Positions 1 through 9,048 of a DNA stretch of 64,000 nucleotides are shown in pieces. The stretch's first letter is position 1, and every line of letters starts with the position of its first letter. A program made the translations under genes and the position numbers. Source of the DNA: Luidia sarsii (taxonomy: Eukaryota > Echinodermata > Asteroidea > Paxillosida > Luidiidae); NCBI GenBank assembly GCA_949987565.1, contig OX465114.1, positions 806,001 to 870,000 on the forward strand, given 5' to 3'. The notes beneath the pieces were generated by a model, which was not told where the DNA came from, searched no databases, and worked only from the letters and a program-made list of their open reading frames with translations.

Positions 1-360
1 AGATGGTAAGAGCACTGGTGTGCCAAAGACTAGTTGACTATTAGGGAAGGCCACCATCTAAGGGCTGGATAGGTCAGATGGTAAGAGCGCTGGTGTGCCA
101 AAGACTAGTTGACTTTTTGGGAAGGCCACCATCTAAGGGCTGGATAGCTCTGATGGAAGAGCGCTGGTGTGCCAAAGACTAGTTGACTATTAGGGAAGGC
201 CATCATATAAGGGCTGGATAGCTCAGATGGAAGAGCGCTGGTGTGCCAAAGACTAGTTGACTATTAGGGAAGGCCGCCATCTAAGGGCTGGATAGCTCAG
301 ATGGGAAGAGCACTGGTGTGCCAAAGACTAGTTGACTATTAGGGAAGGATAACATCTAAG
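1..360 (+). repeat. Tandem array of 74-75 bp units resembling the 5' half of a tRNA
   Basis: The same unit recurs with starts at 63, 138, 212 and 286, a truncated copy lies at the window edge, and the full tRNA-like sequence follows at 361. Each unit opens with GGCTGGATAGCTCAGATGG, which fits a tRNA acceptor strand plus D arm and an RNA polymerase III A box. After about 30 bp it departs from the tRNA into a non-tRNA segment (GCCAAAGACTAGTTGACTA and on). No clear B box is present in these units. The units are very similar to each other, with scattered substitutions and one-base length changes. The array probably continues to the left of the window. It lies in an RSPH3 intron, antisense to that gene. 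It may have grown by tandem duplication of a truncated tRNA or tRNA-derived SINE head. Confidence 0.8.
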
Positions 361-433
361 GGCTGGATAGCTCAGATGGAAGAGCACTGGTACGCACAAT
401 CAGAGGTCTCGGGTTCAAATCCCGGTCAAGTCC
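361..433 (+). tRNA. tRNA-Cys(GCA)-like sequence, probably a pseudogene or SINE head
   Basis: The 73 bases fold as a complete cloverleaf: acceptor 361-367 with 426-432 (one mismatch and one G-U), D stem GCTC/GAGC, anticodon stem CTGGT/ATCAG (one G-U), a five-base variable loop, and T stem TCGGG/CCCGG around the loop TTCAAAT. The A box (TAGCTCAGATGG) and B box (GGTTCAAATCC) are both good. The anticodon at 394-396 reads GCA, for cysteine, and the 3' half resembles animal tRNA-Cys. Against function, base 33 is C instead of the near-invariant U, base 37 is C instead of a purine, and the discriminator is C where Cys tRNAs usually have U. It is the last unit of the 75 bp array, so a tRNA-derived repeat or pseudogene is more likely than a working tRNA gene. 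Confidence 0.5.
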
Positions 434-514
434 AAGATTTCATTCGCCATTTTAAAAAATACATTTTAATTGATTAGGAATAAAGTGCAGCAACCGATTG
501 AATGTGATACTTAC
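434..514 (-). other. RSPH3: 5' part of an RSPH3 intron that continues left
   Basis: The minus strand reads GAT then GTAAGT at 516-509, a strong splice donor at the end of the exon at 515-802. The intron therefore starts at 514 and runs leftwards through the tRNA-like array and past position 1. The next RSPH3 coding exon is not in the window. An A/T-rich stretch follows the tRNA-like sequence. Confidence 0.75.
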
Positions 515-802
515 ATCGCCTTCATAAATCTGAGAAGCCACGTCCATGCCAGTTTTGGCCGGCACAAATAAGGGCGTGGGTGGGCGGTCCAAGAAGGCAT
601 CGGTCTGGCATTCCACATCTGCCTCCTCAACTCTGTCACTCAGTTCTTCTAGGTAAAGCTCTGTCTGAACATCGATGTGTTTCCTTCCTTCAACGGGGTC
701 AGGGGACCGTGGGCGAAGCTGGTCTTTCGCTCTCTTGGCAGCAATCTTACGCCTCCTGACCTCCTGTTGCCTCTGGATTTCAATGGGGTCTGGTTGAGCT
801 GT
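515..802 (-). CDS. RSPH3: Radial spoke head protein 3, internal exon (96 codons)
   Basis: This is an internal exon of RSPH3, a scaffold protein of the radial spoke stalk in motile cilia and flagella, known in other organisms to act as an A-kinase anchoring protein. The 288 bp exon is open throughout, starts and ends in phase 0, and has a CAG acceptor at 805-803 and a GTAAGT donor at 514-509. The protein begins TAQPDPIEIQRQQE, then has a basic helical stretch rich in R and K. It then carries the family's most conserved block, with PVEGRKHIDVQTELYLEEL at exon residues 36-54, ECQTDAFLDRPPTP at 64-77 and LFVPAKTG at 78-85. The match to animal RSPH3 is nearly continuous. The preceding exon is at 1388-1472; the C-terminal exons lie off the left edge. 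Reading frame and splice sites are intact, so nothing suggests a pseudogene. Confidence 0.93.
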
Positions 803-1387
803 CTGTGATATCAATGAGAAGAAAAAATGCAATCAGTCAATTTTCTGAACCAACTTTGAAGCCTTTCTGCTTCTGATTAAGTTGATGTAATGAAACATAT
901 TTGTTTGCTTATGCCAATGAGTTAATGACTAGCCTTTTGGTTTCATTGAATCTGCTACCACAAATGCATATGTACAGCCCAATGCCAAATGAATTAGGTG
1001 TACAAATAGCAGGCATGATAAAAAATGGCCCTTATAAAACTTAGTGAAATTCTTATTTAAACTAAAAAAAAATTGAATTGTATTTCTGAATATGGTAGGT
1101 AGCCATGGCAGTGACCAAAAATGAAACTTACTCAAGTGAAAGACTATACAAACTCCTGCAGCAAAAACTTCATCAGATTCAACAGTCTTTATTAGAAATA
1201 TAATTGGTTGCTGAGTACAAATGCCGGTGCAATCGTCCACTTGTAAGGTAGGAAAGTGCTTCATGTTTTTTCCTCAATGTTTTCATGTTTTGGGGATCCA
1301 TTTCAAAGCTGGGTTTAAGGATAGTCGAAATTCAATTACAACGATCAATTAAAAGTAGATATAATGAATAATAACTTAAATACATAC
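803..1387 (-). other. RSPH3: RSPH3 intron between the two visible exons (585 bp)
   Basis: The donor GTATGT is at 1387-1382 on the minus strand. The acceptor CAG is at 805-803, preceded by a pyrimidine-rich run (complement of the A-rich stretch around 815-826). The intron is A/T-rich. Open frames inside it are short and show no similarity I recognise. Confidence 0.85.
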
Positions 1388-1472
1388 GGCGGGGAGTGTG
1401 TGCTGTGCATATGTGTTTCCACGCACGATGCGTCTGTCGTACATTATGTTGCCATAAGGAACCGTACCAGCC
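1388..1472 (-). CDS. RSPH3: Radial spoke head protein 3, upstream internal exon
   Basis: This 85 bp exon supplies the last base of a split codon and then 28 codons, AGTVPYGNIMYDRRIVRGNT followed by YAQHTLPA. The YGNIMYDRR-(V/I)-(V/I)RGNTYA segment is a hallmark of the N-terminal part of RSPH3 in animals. The acceptor (TATTCCAG) is at 1480-1473 and the donor (GCC then GTATGT) at 1387-1382. It ends in phase 0 and joins the 96-codon exon at 515-802 in frame, giving LPA followed by TAQPDP. The split first codon shows that at least one more exon lies upstream, that is, to the right on this map. I could not identify it. It may be in 1473-4190 or beyond the satellite array. The methionine of NIMYDRR could only be a start codon in a shorter isoform. 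Confidence 0.9.
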
Positions 1473-1840
1473 CTGGAATAAATCATCAAAGAAAATGTAT
1501 TAATTATGATATAAATCATATAATTACAGGAAACTGCTCTGAGTGAACATCCAATTTGGAGACTGGTTTCTTGGAATCTAACTGATACAGGCCTAGTTGC
1601 AGTGACCGTAACCCTCATCCTGTCGGAGGTCGCAGATCTGAAGTATAGTTACGAGACAGTTTGTACAAAATCTGAAGAACTTTTGGGACAGACTGGTGTC
1701 CAGATTTCCCCATTTTTTTACCCCTTTTGAAAATCACCACACACAATGTAAGGACTTGAATGTCATCTCGAATGTTAACTGAATGTAAGCAGACAACTCA
1801 AAACATCATGGAATGCATCGGAAAAACAATACACATACAT

Positions 1841-1905
1841 ACAGTGTACATGTACATGGACAACATGGTGCATGTACAGTACAGTCATGTACATTGTACA
1901 GGGGG
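1841..1905. repeat. TGTACA-rich palindromic cluster
   Basis: The palindrome TGTACATGTACA is at 1845-1856 and further GTACA and TGTACA words follow to 1901. A related copy TGTACATGTA sits at 2041-2050. These self-complementary words could form cruciforms or mark a simple-sequence origin. No function is assigned. Confidence 0.6.
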
Positions 1906-1910
1906 TTTCA

Positions 1911-2019
1911 AGTCAACTCGGTCCGATCCGTCCTATGGGATTTTTGTGAGCACATTTTCCCAAATAGAGTTGCCGACCAAGTTGGTCAAGGGCCGAGTTG
2001 GTTACAGACCGAGTTGACT
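1911..2019. repeat. 13 bp inverted repeat flanking a nested palindrome
   Basis: AGTCAACTCGGTC at 1911-1923 is exactly complementary to GACCGAGTTGACT at 2007-2019. Between them, GACCAAGTTGGTC at 1974-1986 is itself a palindrome around one base, and GGCCGAGTTGG at 1990-2000 repeats part of the arm. The foldback could be a remnant of a small non-autonomous DNA element (MITE), but no target-site duplication was seen. Confidence 0.55.
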
Positions 2020-2060
2020 GACAGTGACACCCGTACAGGGTGTACATGTACCCCCAGAAC

Positions 2061-2106
2061 TGTGAGGTTCTACGTCGTCCGCTGCTCTCCCGACCGGAAC
2101 CTCACA
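2061..2106. repeat. 10 bp hairpin with 26-base loop
   Basis: TGTGAGGTTC at 2061-2070 pairs perfectly with GAACCTCACA at 2097-2106. No associated gene or known RNA family was recognised. Confidence 0.5.
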
Positions 2107-2837
2107 AGTCACAGATAACTAGGCTTTTTTTCCCATAGGCTTCTGTGTGTAACGTTCACAAGTGCTGTGGCATAGGGATCATCAGCAGGTTCAGCATAAC
2201 TCATAAAATACTGCTTCATTTGGCCCAAGATTTCTAGCAAATGTGGTTTACATACCATGCACCTGTGTGCAACTGTCCGAGTGGCGAAAATGTGTCAATT
2301 TCCCCCCCAAAATGGGCGAAAACCTCCCGGTTTGGTCGCAAGATCCAAACGGCAGCGCAGCAAGGCGCTATACCGTACTACAGGGCATTACTGCAAAGTT
2401 ACTCACCTTGCTTCCACAAACCTTAGTTCAGTCACCATGCAAGAACACACACGTTTTGTAGCATAACATGTTGGAATCAATGACTGGCTGTTGTAAAAGC
2501 GTTTGTTTACTTCGTAATGCAATCATGAGGGACTGAGCAAGATTGGTCTCTGACTGAAATATCATTCGTTGAAAACTCACAAATGACATAATATTTATTA
2601 GGGCCTAGCTGGCTCTGGAAAGCACGCAGGAAGAACTGTATAGTAGTCTCTAGTATTAAACTGTGAAATAACTACAAATATTTACCGACATATTCAAAGA
2701 AATAACCAGTAAAGTGTCTCAATATTCTGCCACCGTTGTCGTCCGATATCGTCTGCTATGAAGCACATGGCCAACATTATTGTTTACAAATAGTGCGCCC
2801 TCTATCGGCAACCAGCCTAGGTTTGAGTTTAATTTAT

Positions 2838-3314
2838 TGTTGGGGTTTGGGGTTTACTGGTTAGGGTTTGTGGTTTACTGGTTAGGGTTTGGGGTTTACT
2901 GGTTAGGGTTTGGGGTTTAATGGTTAGGGTTTGGGGTTTACTGGCTAGGGTTTGGGGTTTACTGGTTAGGGTTTGGGGTTTACTGGTTAGGGTTTGGGGT
3001 TTACTGGTTAGGGTTTGGGGTTTACTGGTTAGGGCTTAGGGTTTACTGGTTAGGGTTTGGGGTTTACTGGTTAGGGTTTGGGGTTTACTGGTTAGGGTTT
3101 GGGGTTTACTGGTTAGGGTTTGGGGTTTACTGGTTAGGGTTTGGGGTTTACTGGTTAGGGTTTGGGGTTTACTGGTTAGGGTTTGGGGTTTAATGGTTAG
3201 TGTTTGAGTTTTGTTGGTTAGGGTTTGGGGTTTACTGGCTAGGGTTTTGGGTTTACTGGTTAGGGTTTTGAGTTTAATGGTTAGGGTTTGGGGTTTACTG
3301 GTTAGGGTTTGGGG
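2838..3314 (+). repeat. 21 bp G-rich minisatellite carrying TTAGGG (about 22 copies)
   Basis: The unit is TTAGGGTTTGGGG followed by TTTACTGG, repeated head to tail about 22 times with a 21 bp period. Point variants occur (AATGG for ACTGG, CTAGGG for TTAGGG, a GCTTAGGG copy near 3031) and the copies at 3195-3285 are more degenerate. Each regular unit holds one canonical metazoan telomere hexamer and two G runs, so the plus strand could form G-quadruplexes. The period is divisible by three, so the minus strand stays open as a seven-residue repeat (TSKPQTL), which I regard as non-coding. Confidence 0.93.
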
Positions 3315-3720
3315 AATTGTGAAGTCACTTGTATCCTCCACCGAGAAGAATACACTACAAGTTCATCGTCCGCCTCTACCCTTATCATAATATCTTCCCA
3401 TTATATTCTAGGGGGATTGGCCATTCAGTCAGATCTATTCGGTTTCAAGATACGCGAAGACAAGGGTGAAAAGATTGTGCAAGAGCACCGCCCGCCTGTA
3501 TTCTAGTCAACGGGTCTCACCGAATATTCAAAGTTAGGTGGTCATCCTCTCAGACCTGTTCGGTCAAAAGATACGCAAGGACGAAAGTAAAATTATTCTA
3601 CAAGTGCACCGTGCGTGTCTATTCAAGTGAACAGGTCTCGATAGATACTCAAAAGTGAGGTGGTCATCCTCTTAGACCTGTTCGGTCTTAAGATACGCAG
3701 CGATACGCGTCACAGCGTCT
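3315..3720 (+). repeat. Degenerate tandem repeat of about 121 bp
   Basis: A motif of the type AGACCTGTTCGGTC, a few bases, then AAGATACGC recurs at 3431-3455, 3552-3576 and 3674-3698, spacings 121 and 122 bp. Intervening text also matches loosely (GGTGGTCATCCTCT at 3537-3550 and again near 3660). Identity is well below that of the neighbouring arrays. No gene was seen. Confidence 0.7.
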
Positions 3721-3842
3721 GGTGAATATGGGGCGATTTGTTTAGATTTGCACCTGTATAGGCATTTGCATGGTAGCGTGGTGTGAATATGGGGCGACTT
3801 ACTTAAGTTTGCTTTTGCGTAAGTATTTCTGAAGTAACGCCA
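3721..3842 (+). repeat. Two diverged 61 bp tandem copies
   Basis: GTGAATATGGGGCGA occurs at 3722-3736 and 3783-3797. The 61 bp that follow each copy match imperfectly (TTTAGATTTGC versus CTTAAGTTTGC). This lies directly before the diverged satellite half-units and may be a further decayed part of the same repeat landscape. Confidence 0.6.
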
Positions 3843-3852
3843 TAGAGTAGGT

Positions 3853-4190
3853 GTTAAAATTACTGACATCGCACGTGTTGAGATGATTTTATCATCACGC
3901 AAAGGGAACTAACCTTCATGACTGAGGAAGTGTGTGTGTTCGTGTGTGTCTGGATCATAGCACATGATTGTAGGCGGAGAGTAGCTCGAAACGAAAATGC
4001 ACTTGGCAATTAATTATCTCCATCAATTTCAAATCGACGAAGCAAAACCTTTGCCTGCAGAGAGCCCTTGGAATAAGCCGTCGAACATTGTTAAAATGAC
4101 TGAAAGCGCACATGTTTAAATTATTTTATCATCACGCAAAGGAAACTAACCTTTATGACTGAGGAAGTGTGTGTGTTCATGTACTTTTAA
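3853..4190 (+). repeat. Diverged half-unit satellite copies at the array edge (237 bp period)
   Basis: Two copies start with GTTAAAAT at 3853 and 4090. They share ATCATCACGCAAAG, GACTGAGGAAGTGTGTGTG and most bases between. Both resemble one half of the main satellite monomer, which reads GTTAAAGTTACTGA, then GATGGTTTT, then an AAAGGCAACGACCCTTCATC block, then a GTCTGAGTGTCAACTGTGTA block. The spacing of 237 bp is about half of 464. The stretch before the second copy (CCCTTGGAATAAGCCGTCGA) also looks like the monomer's CCCTAGGATTCCTCGAATGG region. I read this as old, unhomogenised satellite at the array border. Confidence 0.7.
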
Positions 4191-4945
4191 TGGTCGACGG
4201 CAGAGAGAGACCGAGTAGAAACAAGTCAAGCAAGAGGGTTTGCAAATTAATATTTCATTAAATATGATGCTGGCGAATATTCAAATTTGCCCTAGGAAGA
4301 GGCCTAGGGTTCCTCTAACGACAAGAGTTAAAGTTACTGAGTTTGGAGAACATTTCTTTTGATGGTTTTCCAAGGAAAGGCAACGACCCATCATCTGTCT
4401 GAGTGTCAACTGTGTATTCATAAGAGCGGACGTTGATTCGCAGATTTTGGAGGTGATGGGCAGAGATATATTCCTTGCGTTTTCATATCGTAATACATTT
4501 TAGGTTTTGATTCTTGAAACTTGGCTTGGAAGTAGCCCTAGGATTCCTCGAATGGACTGAGTCAAAACATCTGAATTCGGGGTGAATTTATATTCAAACA
4601 TTTTCAGGAGAAGGGAGCGACCCTACCTGTTTCTCTGAGCTGCCATTGTCCAGTCGCTGGCATTATGGTCGACGGCAGAGAGTAACTGAGTAGGAAGATA
4701 GGGTTTGCAAATTAATATTTCATTAAATATGATGCTGACGAGATTCAAATATGCCCTAGGAAGAGGTCTAAGGTTCCTTTAACGACAAGTGTTAAAGTTA
4801 CTGAGTTTGGAGAACATTTCTTTTGATGGTTTTCCAAGGAAAGGCAACGACCCATCATCTGTCTGAGTGTTAACTGTGTATTTATACGAGCGGACGTTGA
4901 TTCGCAGATTTTGGAGGTGATGGGCAGCGATATATACCTTGCGTT

Positions 4946-5227
4946 TTCATATCGTATTACATTTTAAGGTTTTGATTCTTGAAACTTGGCTTGAAAGTAG
5001 CCCTAGGATTCCTGGAATGGCCTGAGTCGAAACATCTGAATTCGGGGTGAATTTATATTCAAACATTTTAAGGAGAATGTTAAGTGTTCATATCGTATTA
5101 CATTTTAGGTTTTGATTCTTGAAACTTGGCTTGAAAGTAGCCCTGGGATTCCTCCAGTGGCCTGAGTCAAAACATCTGTATTCAGAGTCAATTTCTATTC
5201 AAAAATTTTCAGGAGAAGGGAGCGACC
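4946..5227 (+). repeat. 141 bp internal tandem duplication within one satellite monomer
   Basis: The segment starting TTCATATCGTATTAC at 4946 is repeated from 5087, so this monomer spans 605 bp (4666-5270) instead of 464. The join, around 5078-5087, reads AAGGAGAATGTTAAGTG and resembles neither flank exactly. It is a local slippage or illegitimate duplication in the little-homogenised left part of the array. Confidence 0.85.
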
Positions 5228-7198
5228 CTACCTGTTTCTCTGAGCTGCCATTGTCCAGTCGCTGGCATTATAGTCGACGGCAGAGAGTAACTGAGTAGGA
5301 AGATAGGGTTTGCAAATTAATATTTCATTAAAAATGATGATGACGAGATTCAAATTTGCCCTAAGAAGAGGTCTAGGGTTCCTCTAACGACAAGAGTTAA
5401 AGTTACTGAGTTTGGAGAACATTTCTTTTGATGATTTTCCACGGAAAGGCAACGACCTTTCATCTGTCTGAGTGTCAACTGTGTATTCATACGAGCGGAC
5501 GTTGATTCGCAGATTTTGGAGGTGATGGGCAGAGACATATTCCTTGGGTGTTCATATCGTTTTACATTTTAGGTTTTGATTCTTGAAACTTGGCTTGAAA
5601 GTAGCCCTAGGATTCCTCAAATGGCCTGAGTCAAAACATCTGAATTCGGGGTCAATTTCTATTCAAACATTTTCAGGACAAGGGAGCGACCCTACCTGTT
5701 TCTCTGAGCTGCCATTGTCCAGTCGCTGGCATTATGGTCGACGGCAGAGAGTAACTGAGAAGGAAGATAGGGATTGCGAATTAATATTTTATTAAATATG
5801 ATGATGACGAGATTCAAATTTGCCCTAGGAAGAGGTCTAGGGTTCCTCTAACGAGAAGAGTTAAAGTTACTGAGTTTGGAGAACATTTCTTTTGATGGTT
5901 TTCCACGGAAAGGCAACGACCCTTCATCTGTCTGAGTGTCAACTGTGTATTCATACGAGCGGACGTTGATTCGCAGATTTTGGAGGTGATGGGCAGAGAT
6001 ATATTCCTTGCGTGTTCATATCGTATTACATTTTAGGTTTTGATTCTTGAAACTTGGCTTGAAAGTAGCCCTAGGATTCCTGGAATGGCCTGAGTCAAAA
6101 CATCTGAATTCGTAGTCAATTTCTATTCAAACATTTTCAGGAGAAGGGAGCGACCCTACCTGTTTCTCTGAGCTGCCATTGTCCAGTCGCTGGCATTATG
6201 GTCGACGGCAGAGAGTAACTGAGTAGGAAGATAGGGTTTGCAAATTAATATTTCATTAAATATGATCTTGACGAGATTCAAATTTGCCCTAGGAAGAGGT
6301 CTAGGGTTCCTCCAAGGACAAGTGTTAAAGTTACTGAGTTTGGAGAACAATTTCTTTTGATGGTTTTCCACGGAAAGGCAACGACCCTTCATCTGTCTGA
6401 TTGTCAACTGTGTATTCATACGAGCGGACGTAGATTCGCAGATTTTTGATCTGATGGGCAGAGATATATTCCTAGAGTTGTATTATCGTATTACATTTTA
6501 GGTTTTGGTTCTTGAAACTTGGCCTGAATGTAGCCCTAGGATTCCTCGAATGGCCTGAGTCAAAACATCTGTATTCAGAGTCAATTTCTATTCAAAAATT
6601 TTCAGGAGAAGGGAGCGACCCTACCTGTTTCTCTGAGCTGCCATTGTCCAGTCGCTGGCATTATAGTCGACGGCAGAGAGTAACTGAGTAGGAAGATAGG
6701 GTTTGCAAATTAATATTTCATTAAAAATGATGATGACGAGATTCAAATTTGCCCTAAGAAGAGGTCTAGGGTTCCTCTAACGACAAGAGTTAAAGTTACT
6801 GAGTTTGGAGAACATTTCTTTTGATGATTTTCCACGGAAAGGCAACGACCTTTCATCTGTCTGAGTGTCAACTGTGTATTCATACGAGCGGACGTTGATT
6901 CGCAGATTTTGGAGGTGATGGGCAGAGACATATTCCTTGGGTGTTCATATCGTTTTACATTTTAGGTTTTGATTCTTGAAACTTGGCTTGAAAGTAGCCC
7001 TAGGATTCCTCAAATGGCCTGAGTCAAAACATCTGAATTCGGGGTCAATTTCTATTCAAACATTTTCAGGACAAGGGAGCGACCCTACCTGTTTCTCTGA
7101 GCTGCCATTGTCCAGTCGCTGGCATTATGGTCGACAGCAGAGAGTAACTGAGAAGGAAGATAGGGATTGCGAATTAATATTTTATTAAATATGATGCT
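5163..7198 (+). repeat. Three-monomer duplication in the left part of the array (shift 1393 bp)
   Basis: The block at about 5163-5805 recurs almost unchanged at 6556-7198. Shared rare variants are CATCTGTATTCAGAG, CAAAAATTTTC, the ATAGTCGACGG form of the SalI site and CAGGACAAGGGAGCG. The next monomer (about 7207-7652) is a further close relative at a 464 bp shift. Confidence 0.75.
5735..6198 (+). repeat. Representative 464 bp monomer, built of two related halves
   Basis: The core starting ATTCAAATTTGCCC at 5812 aligns without gaps to the core starting CTTGAAACTTGGC at 6046. By hand count 42 of 70 positions agree (60%), including CTAGG-(G/A)-TTCCT, GAGT, AAA, CTGA and the closing AG. The match continues past the core, for example GGCAACGACCCTTCATCTGT against GGGAGCGACCCTACCTGTTT, and CTGAGTGTCAACTGT against CTGAGCTGCCATTGT. 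The halves are 234 bp (A) and 230 bp (B), so the present unit is a dimer of an ancestral repeat of about 232 bp. Confidence 0.85.
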
Positions 7199-9048
7199 GA
7201 CGAGATTCAAATTTGCACTAGGAAGAGGTCTAGGGTTCCTCTAACGACAAGAGTTAAAGTTACTGAGTTTGGAGAACATTTCTTTTGATGATTTTCCACG
7301 GAAAGGCAACGACCTTTCATCTGTCTGAGTGTCAACTGTGTATTCATACGAGCGGACGTTGATTCGCAGATTTTGGAGGTGATGGGCAGAGACATATTCC
7401 TTGCGTGTTCATATCGTTTTACATTTTAGGTTTTGATTCTTGAAACTTGGCTTGAAAGTAGCCCTAGGATTCCTCAAATGGCCTGAGTCAAAACATCTGA
7501 ATTCGGGGTCAATTTCCATTCAAACATTTTCAGGACAAGGGAGCGACCCTACCTGTTTCTCTGAGCTGCCATTGTCCAGTCGCTGGCATTATGGTCGACG
7601 GCAGAGAGTAACTGAGAAGGAAGATAGGGATTGCAAATTAATATTTTATTAAATATGATGATGACGAGATTCAAATTTGCCCTAGGAAGAGGTCTAGGGT
7701 TCCTCTAACGACAAGAGTTAAAGTTACTGAGTTTGGAGAACATTTCTTTTGATGGTTTTCCACGGAAAGGCAACGACCCTTCATCTGTCTGAGTGTCAAC
7801 TGTGTATTCATACGAGCGGACGTTGATTCGCAGATTTTGGAGGTGATGGGCAGAGATATATTCCTTGCGTGTTCATATCGTATTACATTTTAGGTTTGGA
7901 TTCTTGAAACTTGGCTTGAAAGTAGCCCTAGGATTCCTGGAATGGCCTGAGTCAAAACATCTGAATTCGTAGTCAATTTCTATTCAAACATTTTCAGGAG
8001 AAGGGAGCGACCCTACCTGTTTCTCTGAGCTGCCATTGTACAGTCGCTGGCATTATGGTCGACGGCAGAGAGTAACTGAGTAGGAAGATAGGGTTTGCAA
8101 ATTAATATTTCATTAAATATGATGATGACGAGATTCAAATTTGCCCTAGGAAGAGGTCTAGGGTTCCTCTAACGACAAGAGTTAAAGTTACTGAGTTTGG
8201 AGAACATTTCTTTTGATGGTTTTCCACGGAAAGGCAACGACCCTTCATCTGTCTGAGTGTCAACTGTGTATTCATACGAGCGGACTTTGAATCGCAGATT
8301 TTGGATGTGATGGGCAGAGATATATTACTTGCGTGTTCATATCATATTACATTTAATGTTTGATTCTTGAAACTTGGCTTGAAAGTAGCCCTAGGATTCC
8401 TCGAATGGCCTGAGTCAAAACATCTGAATTCGGAGTCAATTTCTATTCAAACATTTTCATGAGAAGGGAGCGACCCTACCTGTTTCTCTGAGCTGCCACT
8501 GTATAGTCGCTGGCATTATGGTCGACGGCAGAGAGTAACTGAGAAGGAAGATAGGGTTTGCAAATTAATATTTCATTAAATATGAAGATGACGAGATTCA
8601 AATTTGCCCAAGGAAGAGGTCTAGGGTTCCTCTAATGAGAAGAGTTAAAGTTACTGAGGTTGGAGAACATTTTTTTTGATGGTTTTCCACGGAAAGGCAA
8701 CGACCCTTCATCTGTCTGAGTGTCAACTGTGTATTCTTACGAGCGGACTTTGAATCGCAGATTTTGGAGGTGATTGGCAGAGATATATTCCTTGCGTTTT
8801 CATATCGTATTACATTTAATGTTTTGATTCTTGAAACTTGGCTTGAAAGTAGCCCTAGGATTCCTGGAATGACCTGAGTCAAAACATCTGAATTCGGAGT
8901 CAATTTCTATTCAAACATTTTTTAGGAGAAGGGAGCGACCCTACCTGTTTCTCTGAGCTGCCATTGTGCAGTCGCTGGCATTATGTTCGACGGCAGAGAG
9001 TAACTGAGTAGCAAGATAGGGTTTGCAAAATAATATTTAATTAAATAT

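Larger units (their letters stand above)
1473..2837. other. Non-coding stretch upstream of the visible RSPH3 exons
   Basis: No exon with convincing protein similarity was found on either strand. Open frames here are under about 100 codons and overlap each other in several frames. The stretch holds TGTACA-rich palindromes, a 13 bp inverted repeat and a 10 bp hairpin, listed separately. A candidate minus-strand splice donor (CG then GTAAAT) is at 2687-2680, which could close a 5' exon of RSPH3, but no coding frame supports it. Confidence 0.6.

Noticed and set aside
929..1264. Minus-strand frame of 111 codons
   Set aside because: It lies wholly inside the RSPH3 intron, bounded by good splice sites on both sides, and shows no family similarity.
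2241..2466. Three overlapping plus-strand frames of 61-72 codons
   Set aside because: They are mutually overlapping in different frames with no similarity, and lie in the gene's upstream non-coding stretch.
2700..2780. Possible RSPH3 5' coding exon on the minus strand (HSRRYRTTTVAEY)
   Set aside because: The resemblance to the arginine-rich N-terminus of RSPH3 is very short, the frame stops at once, and no splice donor in the required phase was found.
3036..3341. Minus-strand frame encoding a seven-residue repeat (TSKPQTL)
   Set aside because: It is the translation of the 21 bp minisatellite, whose period is divisible by three. There is no unique coding sequence around it.
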